Source of the DNA: Spirochaetaceae bacterium
GTDB lineage: Bacteria > Spirochaetota > Spirochaetia > Treponematales > Treponemataceae
DNA: 64,000 nucleotides
Direction: 5' to 3'
Assembly: GCA_017614995.1 (NCBI GenBank)
Contig: JAGAAX010000045.1
Location: 17,563-81,562, forward strand
Shown here piece after piece: positions 25,175-33,405 of the stretch; positions within the stretch are counted from its first letter, which is position 1, and each line of letters starts with the position of its first letter. The notes beneath the pieces were generated by a model. That model made no database searches, had not been told where the DNA came from, and saw only the letters and a list, made by a program, of their open reading frames with translations. The translations under genes and the position numbers were made by a program.

Positions 25175-25887
25175 AAAAGCTTCTAGTTGCAGCATTAGTA
25201 CTTTTTATGGCTTTCGGCGTTTTTGCACAGTCTTCTTTGTCTGATGCAGATCCAGAAATGCTTGGTGTAGACGCTGCTCGTCAGGCTCTTAGAGAAGTTT
25301 CTCTTGACCTGTTTGAGCGTGAAGGCTCTTGGGACGTTGCAATGCCTATCGATGACGGTATTGTATCTGCTAGATTGTTTGACGGTGCTCCGGCTGCTAA
25401 AGAACCTCTTCCTGCCGGTGTTCCTGAGGGACAGGATGACAGCAAAGTTCTCGGTGTTAAAGTTGACTTTATGCACCGCGGCTACTCAAGCTTCACAATT
25501 AAAGCTACAAGACCTATTCCTATTGAAGGTGTTACAAAGACAGTTTCAATGTGGGTATGTGGACGCAATAACGATCATACATTGACAATCCTCGTTCAGG
25601 ATTTCTTTGGAAAGAGCTATGAGCTTTATGTAGGAAAACTGAACTTCTCTGGATGGAAGAAAATGGTTGTTGCTATTCCACCTTCTCCAGATGGAAAGCG
25701 CGGCATTGTTCAGGCTGATCCACGCTACGGCGACAATCCTGGACTTCGTGTAGTCGGATTCCGCGTTGATTGTGATCCGCTTCAGGCATACGGTTCTTAT
25801 TACATTTATTTCGATGATTTGCGTGCTGTTACAGACTTGTACGCAATGGAAAACCGTGATAAAGACGATATGTCAGACAACTGGTAA
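25171..25887 (+). CDS. Second FlaA-type flagellar sheath protein
   Basis: A 238-residue paralogue with its own signal peptide (MKKLLVAALVLFMAFGVFAQ). It shares with the previous protein LGVKVDFMHRGYSSFTI, the mid-domain VSMWVCGRNNDHTLTILVQD and the end VGFRVDCDPLQAYGSYYIYFDDLRAVTD. A second sheath component could assemble with the first in fixed ratio. It starts within the last codons of flaA (ATGA overlap) and is followed by a strong terminator. I leave the number (FlaA1/FlaA2) open. Confidence 0.88.
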   Translation: MKKLLVAALVLFMAFGVFAQSSLSDADPEMLGVDAARQALREVSLDLFEREGSWDVAMPIDDGIVSARLFDGAPAAKEPLPAGVPEGQDDSKVLGVKVDFMHRGYSSFTIKATRPIPIEGVTKTVSMWVCGRNNDHTLTILVQDFFGKSYELYVGKLNFSGWKKMVVAIPPSPDGKRGIVQADPRYGDNPGLRVVGFRVDCDPLQAYGSYYIYFDDLRAVTDLYAMENRDKDDMSDNW

Positions 25888-25905
25888 AATATCTGCCAGT
25901 TAGCG

Positions 25906-25940
25906 AAAAGGCTGTCATTTTGGCAGCCTTTTTTGTTTTT
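25906..25940 (+). terminator. Terminator of the flaA operon
   Basis: AAGGCTG (25908-25914) pairs with CAGCCTT (25924-25930), followed by a T-rich run. It also faces the convergent gene ending at 25949. Confidence 0.9.
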
Positions 25941-25948
25941 AAAGCACT

Positions 25949-26644
25949 TTAGTTGATAAAGTTGTAAAACTTTTCGTTGCCTTTCTTTAAGCATTCTTCA
26001 ACTGCATTAAGTTTTTTCAACGTCCAAAGAATGTGGCCTGCATATTTTTTGCAGCACCTGTTCTGTTTAAGCTGTTTTAGCGAAAAAGGTTCGTCTGCAA
26101 TAATGCTTTTTGCAAGCTTTATATAACAGTCTGAAGAATCAAAAATAATTTCTGAATTGATTTTGATTAGCTCTTTGTTCTGTTTGTACCAGTCTTTTTT
26201 CCACCGCCGCGAGTTGTTCCTAAGCTGAATTGGGCGGTCTGTTTTTATTCTAGTTTCTAAAATTTCAGTCTTTAAAAGGATTATCTTAAAATTCGGGTTG
26301 TCTAAAAACGGCAGAAGTTTTGTCGTTTCTTTGAACAGTCTGCTCTCGTTTTCCTTCTTTGGGCTTGCTCTTTTTGAAAGAATCTCGCCGTTTTCGGTCT
26401 TGCTTTGAATTATTGTCCGTTCTGCTATCGGAAAGACAACCGTAACAGAATAAGTGCCTGTAAGGCGGCTTATCTTGTCCGCAAGCGATGAGAGATTGGC
26501 TGTCTGGATTTCGTATATTTCCTTGCCTGAAACCACATCACAAAAAAAGCCTTCGATTTCGGTTTCGGTTTTTCCGTTTAAAACTTCTGCGTAATGGTTT
26601 TTGAGTGTTTCGTGCAAAGAAGATTCGTTGTATGTATTAATCAC
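25949..26644 (-). CDS. Predicted nuclease-like protein with C-terminal winged helix (DUF8091-like)
   Basis: A 231-residue protein. The N-terminal part has EGFFCDVVSGKEIYEIQT, an acidic Asp followed by E-I-Q on the next strand, as in the PD-(D/E)XK nuclease fold. Then come FPIAERTIIQSKTENGEI, SPKKENESRLFKE and LDNPNFKIILLKTEILETR, which I recall from a conserved family of bacterial proteins (DUF8091). The C-terminal FSLKQLKQNRCCKKYAGHIL resembles a DNA-binding helix-turn-helix. Nuclease function is inference. It lies alone between the flaA operon and mraZ; its composition is AT-rich. Confidence 0.65.
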   Translation of the reverse strand: MINTYNESSLHETLKNHYAEVLNGKTETEIEGFFCDVVSGKEIYEIQTANLSSLADKISRLTGTYSVTVVFPIAERTIIQSKTENGEILSKRASPKKENESRLFKETTKLLPFLDNPNFKIILLKTEILETRIKTDRPIQLRNNSRRWKKDWYKQNKELIKINSEIIFDSSDCYIKLAKSIIADEPFSLKQLKQNRCCKKYAGHILWTLKKLNAVEECLKKGNEKFYNFIN

Positions 26645-26719
26645 GAAATTAACTATACAGACGTATAATGTAAAAGTAAAGCATTTGTTAGTTTTTTTAC
26701 AGTTTTGTAAATTTGAGCG

Positions 26720-26747
26720 TTGACAATCTGATTATCTCTGATAAAAT
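26720..26747 (+). promoter_or_regulatory. mraZ (division cluster) promoter
   Basis: TTGACA (26720-26725) and TAAAAT (26742-26747), 16 bp apart, just before the MraZ boxes. Confidence 0.72.
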
Positions 26748-26755
26748 GGAATTAA

Positions 26756-26791
26756 GTGGGAGAAAGTGGGGAAAAGTAGGTAAAAGTGGAT
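26756..26791 (+). promoter_or_regulatory. MraZ-binding boxes
   Basis: Four direct repeats GTGGGA, GTGGGG, GTAGGT, GTGGAT begin at 26756, 26766, 26776 and 26786, exactly 10 bp apart. This is the TGGG-type repeat pattern bound by MraZ in other bacteria. The last box contains the mraZ start codon (ATG 26790), so the operator and translation start region are the same DNA. Confidence 0.82.
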
Positions 26792-27233
26792 GGAGCTTCT
26801 TACCGGTGAATACCGTAACACACTTGACGAAAAAGGCAGAATTCTTTTTCCGACAAGATTACGGACTGAGCTGACAGACAATGTTCTCGTTCTGACGCAG
26901 GCGTTAGACAAGTGTCTCTGGCTGTTTACGCCGGAGGAATGGAGAGAATTGTCTGCAAAGATAATGGCTAATTCATCACCTTTTAATGCACAGGCACGTC
27001 TTGTGCTCCGCCGTCTTATTGCCCCTGCTCAAGAAGTTGAGTTTGACAAATCTGGTCGAATATCAATTCCTCAAAGCCTCCGCGATTATGCAAATTTAAC
27101 AAAAGATTGTGTTGTGCTCGGTGTGAACAAATACATTGAATTGTGGGACAGCGCAACATATCAAGATTATCTTTCTGAAAGCGAATCCTCATTCCAGGAA
27201 GCAGCAGAAGGGTTGTCTTCTATTTGTTTTTAA
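26790..27233 (+). CDS. mraZ: Transcriptional regulator MraZ
   Basis: A 147-residue MraZ with two AbrB-like swapped-hairpin halves: LTGEYRNTLDEKGRILFPTRLR and later EVEFDKSGRISIPQSLRDYA. MraZ forms a ring and binds repeats upstream of its own gene to control the division and wall cluster. It lies at the head of mraZ-rsmH-ftsL-murF-ftsW-ftsQ-ftsA and has its boxes directly at the start codon, so autorepression is expected. Confidence 0.93.
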   Translation: MELLTGEYRNTLDEKGRILFPTRLRTELTDNVLVLTQALDKCLWLFTPEEWRELSAKIMANSSPFNAQARLVLRRLIAPAQEVEFDKSGRISIPQSLRDYANLTKDCVVLGVNKYIELWDSATYQDYLSESESSFQEAAEGLSSICF

Positions 27234-27279
27234 AAGTGCAGAAAAAAATATTGCAGTTTGTATAAAAAGGGGAATCTAA

Positions 27280-28236
27280 TTGGAAATTGTTCATACGTCA
27301 GTTTTGCTGAACGAATGCCTGTCCTATTTGTCGCCAGAAAACGAAAATTATGGTGATTCTCCTCTTATGATAGATTCTACGCTCGGAGAAGGAGGTCACT
27401 CAGAAGCTTTTCTTACAAAATACAAAAATTTGAGAATAATCGGAATTGATGCCGACCCTGTCATTCAGGCAAGGGCAAAAGAGCGGCTTGCTCCATTCGG
27501 TGAGCGTATGTCTTTTTATTCGGGCTGGTTCGACGATTTTTATGCTGAATTCAATAATGAAGCCGACAGACCTTCGCTCATTCTTTTTGACTTGGGCATT
27601 TCGCTGTTTCATTATGAAAAATCAGGCAGGGGCTTTTCTTTTAGAATGGACGAGCCTTTGGATATGCGTCTTTCGCCTAAGGCAGACGTTTCTGCGGCTG
27701 ATTTGATTCAGTCTTTGAACGAAAATGATTTGGCTGACATGATTTATGCTTATGGCGAGGAAAGATACAGCCGCCGCATTGCAAGTGCCATTGTTGAGGC
27801 ACGCCGTTCTGCCAGAATTGAAAATGCAAAAGACTTGGCCGATATTATTTATAGAGCTGTACCTGCACAGTACAGGCATGGTGCAATTCATCCGGCTACA
27901 AAGACTTTTCAGGCTTTGCGCATTGCCGTAAACAAAGAATTAGAGCGGCTTCCGCGGGTGCTTGATTCTGCGTTTAAGGTGCTTAAAGTCGGCGGAAAGC
28001 TCGGCGTTATTACGTTTCATTCGCTTGAAGACAGAATTGTCAAAGTGCATTTCAGAAATCTTGCGAAAGAATGTATTTGCCCGCCGGAACAGGCTGTATG
28101 CACTTGCGGAGGAAGCCGCAGGGCTGATTTGCTTACAAGAAAGCCGGTTGACCCGACACCTGAAGAAATCAAAAGAAATTCGCCGTCTAGAAGTGCAAGA
28201 CTGCGTGTTGTAAGAAAGGTGAGAGAAAGTATATGA
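27280..28236 (+). CDS. rsmH: 16S rRNA m4C1402 methyltransferase RsmH
   Basis: A 318-residue SAM-dependent methyltransferase acting on C1402 of 16S rRNA. Starts at TTG 27280 behind AAGGGGAA. Family motifs: HTSVLLNECL, DSTLGEGGHSEAFL (SAM site), FDLGISLFHYEKSGRGFSF and VITFHSLEDRIVK near the C-terminus. Its stop overlaps the ftsL start (ATGA). The 46-nt gap after mraZ has no terminator. Confidence 0.95.
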   Translation: MEIVHTSVLLNECLSYLSPENENYGDSPLMIDSTLGEGGHSEAFLTKYKNLRIIGIDADPVIQARAKERLAPFGERMSFYSGWFDDFYAEFNNEADRPSLILFDLGISLFHYEKSGRGFSFRMDEPLDMRLSPKADVSAADLIQSLNENDLADMIYAYGEERYSRRIASAIVEARRSARIENAKDLADIIYRAVPAQYRHGAIHPATKTFQALRIAVNKELERLPRVLDSAFKVLKVGGKLGVITFHSLEDRIVKVHFRNLAKECICPPEQAVCTCGGSRRADLLTRKPVDPTPEEIKRNSPSRSARLRVVRKVRESI

Positions 28237-28535
28237 AAATCGAATGTGTAATGAAGAACATTTTTATATGTGTTTTGGCTCTTTCTATTCCTGCGCTTTT
28301 AATCTTGAACACGCTGCAGGCTCAAAAATATGCAAGACTTGAAGAATCCGTACAGGCTATCGAAAAAAAGCAGTACGAAATCATAGAAGAAAACAAACGC
28401 CTCGTCGCAAGCATCTCAAAACTTTCCAGCCCGGACAGAATCGAGATGATTGCCACAGAGACATTGAATATGGAAAAAGCAAAACCTGAAGATATAATTC
28501 GTGTTGAAGTAAAAGGCAAAAAAAATGGAAACTAA
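28233..28535 (+). CDS. ftsL: FtsL-like division protein
   Basis: A 100-residue bitopic protein: one membrane helix (about 8-27) followed by a coiled coil (KYARLEESVQAIEKKQYEIIEENKR) and a short periplasmic end with DRIEMIATETLNMEKAKPEDII, which matches FtsL/DivIC-type sequence. Position between rsmH and murF is the usual ftsL place. The sequence of FtsL diverges quickly, so the call leans on topology and context. The gene overlaps both neighbours. Confidence 0.8.
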   Translation: MKIECVMKNIFICVLALSIPALLILNTLQAQKYARLEESVQAIEKKQYEIIEENKRLVASISKLSSPDRIEMIATETLNMEKAKPEDIIRVEVKGKKNGN

Positions 28536-29931
28536 TACTCTTCTTAGTTTTGAAAATTTAATTGATGCTGTCGGCGGCAGCCTGATTGGAAGCAAAAGCA
28601 GTAATTTTTGTTTCTCGACTGTTGCCATTGACAGCAGAAAATGTGTCAAAAACTCGCTGTTTGTGCCGCTTATCGGCACTGTGCAGAACGGGCACATCTA
28701 CATAAAGCAGGCGCTTGAAAGCGGCGCGTCTGTAGTTTTTGTAGCCAATTCTGAATTAAGCGAAAATAAGTCGAATTTTGAAAATCTTGCAAAAGAATTT
28801 GACGCAACTTTTATTGCTGTTGAAAACACAATGACGGCTCTTCAAAAAGCTGCAAAACGCTATGTAGAGCAGTTTCCAAGTCTTATAAAAATTGGTGTAA
28901 CAGGTTCTTCGGGCAAAACAACCACAAAAGAGATAATCGCTTCGGTTTTGTCTCAAAAATATTCGGTAGTAACTAATGAAGGCAATTTAAATTCCGAGAC
29001 AGGCCTTCCGCTTTCGGTTTTTAAAATACGCGCCGAACACGAAGTCGGCATTTTTGAAATGGGCATGAACCGCAGAGGTGAAATATCTGAAATTGCTTCT
29101 GTTCTTTTTCCTTCGGTTGCTGTAATTACAAACATAGGTACTGCCCATATCGGAATTCTCGGCACACAGGATGCAATAGCTGAAGAGAAAAAAATGATTT
29201 TTTCAAATTTTTCAGATAACTGCATCGGTTTTGTGCCTGAAAACGACAAATACGCTTCTTTTTTGCAGAAAGTGAAAAAAGGACGCGTAGAAAAATACGG
29301 AATTAAGTCAAACCGCAAAATCCGCGAAGTGTCTTCTTCGGGCTTAGACGGAACAACTTTTGAGTATGACGGCGTGTTTATTAGATTTCCTGTGCCGGGC
29401 AAGCACAATTTTTCAAATGCTCTGGCTGCAATTTCTGTCGCCGAATATCTGCATCTGTCTACAGCCGAAATCAAAAAAGGCTTGGAGGGCGTAAAGACAA
29501 TTTTTGGACGCAGCCAGATTTACCGCGGCGAAAAGACTTTGGTGCATGACTGCTACAACGCAAATCCTGACTCAATGGAAAGTGCAATCACTTTTTGCGA
29601 CGACCTCGAATGGAAAGGCAAAAAGATTTACGTTTTGGGCGATATGCTTGAGCTTGGTGAAAAATCAAAAAGCCTTCATGCAGAGCTTGGTGAAAAAGCC
29701 GCAAAGTCAAAGGCTGATTATGTAATTTTCTTTGGCAGCGAGATGAAAAACGCTTATCTTGCCTGCAAAGACAAAAAGAGAAGCTTCTGGAGTGACAAAA
29801 TCGAGGATATTTCAGAAGAATTGGAAACTGCTGTCTGCAACGGCGATTTAATTCTTCTCAAAGCTTCTAAGGGAATGGAATTGTGGCGTGCTGCCGACGC
29901 TCTCAAGATTAAGCTTGGAGGCCACGCATGA
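28525..29931 (+). CDS. murF: UDP-MurNAc-tripeptide-D-Ala-D-Ala ligase
   Basis: A 468-residue Mur ligase adding D-Ala-D-Ala to the nucleotide precursor. The P-loop is GVTGSSGKTTTKEII; NEGNLNSETGLPLSV and EMGMNRRGEI follow; the C-terminal domain has HDCYNANPDSMESAI, the MurF-type motif. It overlaps ftsL at its start and ftsW at its end, i.e. strong coupling within the cluster. The other mur ligases are not in this window. Confidence 0.94.
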   Translation: METNTLLSFENLIDAVGGSLIGSKSSNFCFSTVAIDSRKCVKNSLFVPLIGTVQNGHIYIKQALESGASVVFVANSELSENKSNFENLAKEFDATFIAVENTMTALQKAAKRYVEQFPSLIKIGVTGSSGKTTTKEIIASVLSQKYSVVTNEGNLNSETGLPLSVFKIRAEHEVGIFEMGMNRRGEISEIASVLFPSVAVITNIGTAHIGILGTQDAIAEEKKMIFSNFSDNCIGFVPENDKYASFLQKVKKGRVEKYGIKSNRKIREVSSSGLDGTTFEYDGVFIRFPVPGKHNFSNALAAISVAEYLHLSTAEIKKGLEGVKTIFGRSQIYRGEKTLVHDCYNANPDSMESAITFCDDLEWKGKKIYVLGDMLELGEKSKSLHAELGEKAAKSKADYVIFFGSEMKNAYLACKDKKRSFWSDKIEDISEELETAVCNGDLILLKASKGMELWRAADALKIKLGGHA

Positions 29932-31073
29932 TGCTGAATAACAATTTCTTTCATTCGTCTGAAAAAATTATTATCGGAAAAAAGACGGACATCGGTTTTC
30001 TTGTTTCATTTATTCTGCTTTTGGGTCTTGGACTCGTTACATTGTACAGCGTTTCAATTAATCCGGGCTTGCGCATTAAAAATGACGAGCTGTTTTTTGT
30101 TAAGCGCCAGCTTTTGTTTTTGTTAATCGGCATTGTCGTTGTCTTTTTTCTTTCAATGATTGACCTTGACAGGGTAAGAGGAATTCTCCCGGCAATTGTG
30201 CTTGCCTCAATATTTTTGTGCATGATTACATGTATTCCGGGAATCGGCATTGAAAAGAACGGCGCAAGACGCTGGATTGGTATCGCCGGCATTGAGTTTC
30301 AGTCTTCTGAGCCTGCAAAGCTTGTTATAGTTTTGTACCTTGCTCATTTGTTCGCAAAAAAGCACGACAAGCTTGACGAGCTTGCAGCTACAATAATTCC
30401 GGCTGTAATAATGACATCAGTTTTTGTTATTTTTATTTATCTTCAGAACGATTTCTCAACTTCGCTTATAGTTATGGTTTTGAGCTTTGTTCTTTTTTTC
30501 TTTTCGGGCATAAAATTGCGGTGGTTCGTTATCTTTTTCTGTCTGGTTCTGCCTGTTGTTCTGCTGTTTGTTTTTACAGAGCCTTACCGCGTTGAGCGAA
30601 TCATTTCGTTTTTGAATCCGTCTATTGACCCTTACGGCGGCGGCTATCAGCTTAATATGGCAAGAAAGGCTGTTTCTGGCGGCGGCTTCTGGGGACAGGG
30701 AATAGGCGGCTTATTCAGAGGAAGCATTTCAATTCCAGAAGTTCAGTCTGACTTTATTTTTGCCGGTTGGGCTGAAGAAATGGGCTTCTTCGGTATTGTT
30801 CTGTATTTTGTTGTTCTGTCATATTTCATAATAAGAGGTTATATGATTGCATTAGTTTGCAAAGACAGATTCAGAAGCCTGCTGGCTTTTGGCTGTGTCA
30901 GCGCAATACTAATTCAGTCTATAATGAATTGCGGCGTTGTCTGCGGTCTGTTCCCTTCAACAGGAATTCCGCTGCCGTTCTTTTCTTCGGGCGGAACTTC
31001 GTTAATTGTGTCAATGAGCTTTTGCGGTTTAATAATAAATGTATCCAGATGGAATAAAGGAGAGGGTAACTGA
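29928..31073 (+). CDS. ftsW: Septal peptidoglycan polymerase FtsW
   Basis: A 381-residue SEDS-family protein with about ten membrane helices. Conserved landmarks: GARRWIGIAGIEFQSSEPAKL, LQNDFSTSLIV, GGYQLNMARKAVSGGGFWG and GIPLPFFSSGGTSLIV. FtsW and RodA are hard to separate, but the place in the division cluster favours FtsW. No class B penicillin-binding protein (FtsI) partner gene is next to it. The start overlaps murF by 4 nt; an alternative ATG lies one codon later. Confidence 0.9.
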   Translation: MMLNNNFFHSSEKIIIGKKTDIGFLVSFILLLGLGLVTLYSVSINPGLRIKNDELFFVKRQLLFLLIGIVVVFFLSMIDLDRVRGILPAIVLASIFLCMITCIPGIGIEKNGARRWIGIAGIEFQSSEPAKLVIVLYLAHLFAKKHDKLDELAATIIPAVIMTSVFVIFIYLQNDFSTSLIVMVLSFVLFFFSGIKLRWFVIFFCLVLPVVLLFVFTEPYRVERIISFLNPSIDPYGGGYQLNMARKAVSGGGFWGQGIGGLFRGSISIPEVQSDFIFAGWAEEMGFFGIVLYFVVLSYFIIRGYMIALVCKDRFRSLLAFGCVSAILIQSIMNCGVVCGLFPSTGIPLPFFSSGGTSLIVSMSFCGLIINVSRWNKGEGN

Positions 31074-31075
31074 AA

Positions 31076-31969
31076 ATGGGTGATATGTACAGTTTTGCAG
31101 ATGCAGATCGTTATTGTTCTCAAAAAGAGAGATTGAGCAAGGTGAAAAAAGCAAAAACAGCTGATATGCGCACTAATATTCTGAAAATATTGGTCGCAGT
31201 GCTTTTTGCTGTGCTTATTATCGAGGCTGTAGTTTATGTGGTAATTATTCCATGTACTGCGTCTGTCAAGGTTCATTTTTCGGGCTTAAGCCAATACTCG
31301 CCCGAAGACATAATACGCTTGTGTGGTCTTAATGTAAGACAGACCTGGATAAATTTTGACACCGGCGCTTTGTCTTCTAAGCTGAAAAAGCTGCCGCTTT
31401 TTGAGAGCGTTCAAGTTGAAAAGAGCTTTCCAGATCAGGTTATAATCACTGTTACAGAAAGAAAAACCGCAGCCATTGCAATTGCTGAAGTAGACGGAAA
31501 ATCTGTTGCAGTTCAGATTGACAAGACAGGCTATGTGTACCGCGTAGACGGCAGCCTTCCGAGTGGAAATGTTCCGATTATAAGCGGTCTGACTTTTGAG
31601 AACCCGCACCCGGGAATCCGTCTTAATACAAAGCTTAGGCCGCTTCTCAAGCAGATTGGCACAATTCTTGAAACAAAGCCTGCATATTTCAGTGCAATTT
31701 CAGAAATTAGAATTTCACCTAAAGATTATGGTGAATATGACCTTATATTATACCCAATGCATTCAAAAATCCGTGTTTTAGCCGATAAAGAATTGAATGA
31801 AGAATCATTACAGTATATGATGGTTGTGCTTGATGTGATTGATTCCCTTGATCCTGATGTGACTGAGGTTGATTTGCGCTACGGTGCTGTTTCTTATAAA
31901 ACTAGAAATTCAGACCGTTCATATCAGCTTAGGGGTGGAGCTTTTAATAATGATTCTAATCGCCGGTAG
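31076..31969 (+). CDS. ftsQ: Division protein FtsQ/DivIB
   Basis: A 297-residue protein: cytoplasmic Lys-rich N-terminus, one membrane helix (about 38-60), then a POTRA domain (VKVHFSGLSQYSPEDIIRLC) and the beta domain with LPLFESVQVEKSFPDQVIITV. Its topology and its position just before ftsA identify it as FtsQ/DivIB, which links FtsL-type proteins to the wall synthase. It begins 2 nt after ftsW. Confidence 0.9.
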   Translation: MGDMYSFADADRYCSQKERLSKVKKAKTADMRTNILKILVAVLFAVLIIEAVVYVVIIPCTASVKVHFSGLSQYSPEDIIRLCGLNVRQTWINFDTGALSSKLKKLPLFESVQVEKSFPDQVIITVTERKTAAIAIAEVDGKSVAVQIDKTGYVYRVDGSLPSGNVPIISGLTFENPHPGIRLNTKLRPLLKQIGTILETKPAYFSAISEIRISPKDYGEYDLILYPMHSKIRVLADKELNEESLQYMMVVLDVIDSLDPDVTEVDLRYGAVSYKTRNSDRSYQLRGGAFNNDSNRR

Positions 31970-31980
31970 GGAGCTGGATT

Positions 31981-33246
31981 TTGAATAATGTAATTGTCGG
32001 ACTGGACATAGGAACATGTAATGTAAGGGCTGTTATAGCCGAATTATCTGAAGACGGAAGCTTGAATGTAACAGGTGTCGGCTCAAGCCCGTCAACAGGT
32101 CTTAGAAAGGGTGTTGTTCTTAATATCGAGGCTACTTTAAAAGCCATTCAATCTGCAATTGAAGCCGCTGAATTAATGTCTGCTTGTGAAGTAACATCTT
32201 GTTATGTTGCGATTGGCGGTTCTCAAATTGAAAGTTTCAATTCAAAAGGTCTTGTTGCAGTTTCAAACAAAGGAAAAGAAAACAAAGAAATAGATCAGTC
32301 TGATATTGACCGCGTAATTGATGCAGCGCGTGCAATTATGATTCCGATGGACCGCGAGATTCTCCATGTAATTCCGCAGTCTTATATAGTTGACGGACAG
32401 GGCGGCTTAAAAGAACCGCGTGCCATGATTGGTGTCCGTCTTGAAGTAGAAGTTCATATCGTTACAGCTTCTGTTACAGCTACACAGAATATCGTCAGAT
32501 GTGTAAACCGCGCTGCTTACGGCGTAGACGGCATTATGCTTAAGACTTTGGCTGCCGCCCGTTCTGTAATGACTCAGGAAGAGCGCAATCTCGGTTCAAT
32601 TTTAATTGATCTTGGCGGCGGAACAACTGATGTGCTTGTTCTCTGTGATGATGCTCCTGTCTGCTCATGTTCAATTCCAATCGGCGGCCAGATGGTCACA
32701 AACGATATTTCTATTGTTAAGGGAATATCTGCTGAAAATGCAGAAAAGATAAAGATTGATGCCGGCTGCTGTTGGGAGCCTCTTCTTGATACATACGAAG
32801 AAGTATTGCTTCCTGGTGTCGGAGGCAGAGCGCCGGAGATTATTACACGCCAGGAATTATGTCAGATAATTCAGCCGCGCGTTCAGGAAATTCTTGAAAT
32901 GACACGCGACAAGCTTGCTCTTCTTACAAAATCAAAGCAGCTTTCAGGCAATATTGTTTTGTGCGGCGGCGGTGCATTAATGCATGGTATTGCAGATTTG
33001 ACATCGTATGTTTTTGATACATCTGCTGTCAGAATCGGTAATGCTGCAAAAATGGGCGGCTTGTTTGATGAATATCATTCACCTCAATTTGCTACAGCCA
33101 CAGGTATTGTTCTTACACAGGCTGATGTCCGCAGAAAGGCAATTGAGTCCGGTGAATTGCAGATTAGAGAAACAAAACAGAGGGATAATACTTTAACTAA
33201 AGACCTGTTTGCAGGCATAAAAGAATTTTTCAAGGCATTTTTCTAG
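31981..33246 (+). CDS. ftsA: Division protein FtsA
   Basis: A 421-residue actin-like ATPase anchoring FtsZ at the membrane. Starts at TTG 31981 behind AGGGAG. Phosphate-binding loops: VGLDIGTCNVRAV and LIDLGGGTTDVLVL; the adenosine motif is IVLCGGGALMHGI. The C-terminus ends in KDLFAGIKEFFKAFF, an amphipathic membrane-targeting helix. A hairpin follows at 33252-33279. Confidence 0.95.
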   Translation: MNNVIVGLDIGTCNVRAVIAELSEDGSLNVTGVGSSPSTGLRKGVVLNIEATLKAIQSAIEAAELMSACEVTSCYVAIGGSQIESFNSKGLVAVSNKGKENKEIDQSDIDRVIDAARAIMIPMDREILHVIPQSYIVDGQGGLKEPRAMIGVRLEVEVHIVTASVTATQNIVRCVNRAAYGVDGIMLKTLAAARSVMTQEERNLGSILIDLGGGTTDVLVLCDDAPVCSCSIPIGGQMVTNDISIVKGISAENAEKIKIDAGCCWEPLLDTYEEVLLPGVGGRAPEIITRQELCQIIQPRVQEILEMTRDKLALLTKSKQLSGNIVLCGGGALMHGIADLTSYVFDTSAVRIGNAAKMGGLFDEYHSPQFATATGIVLTQADVRRKAIESGELQIRETKQRDNTLTKDLFAGIKEFFKAFF

Positions 33247-33251
33247 AGCTG

Positions 33252-33279
33252 AAACTGTGCAGTTTTTTTTGCACAGTTT
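33252..33279 (+). terminator. Hairpin between ftsA and ftsZ
   Basis: AAACTGTGC (33252-33260) pairs with GCACAGTTT (33271-33279); the loop is T-rich and no strong T-run follows, so it may be an attenuating or processing hairpin rather than a full terminator. Confidence 0.6.
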
Positions 33280-33311
33280 TACAGCCTGTTCATAAATCCT
33301 CTAATTTTTTC

Positions 33312-33340
33312 TTGAAAATATCCGATTCTTTTGATATATA
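33312..33340 (+). promoter_or_regulatory. ftsZ promoter
   Basis: TTGAAA (33312-33317) and TATATA (33335-33340), 17 bp apart, about 65 bp before ftsZ. Together with the hairpin above it suggests ftsZ has separate expression. Confidence 0.65.
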
Positions 33341-33405
33341 GTAGCAGTAAAAAATTTTTAATGCATATTTTACACGTTTTCCTATGAGTGGTGGGAGGAA
33401 ACATG

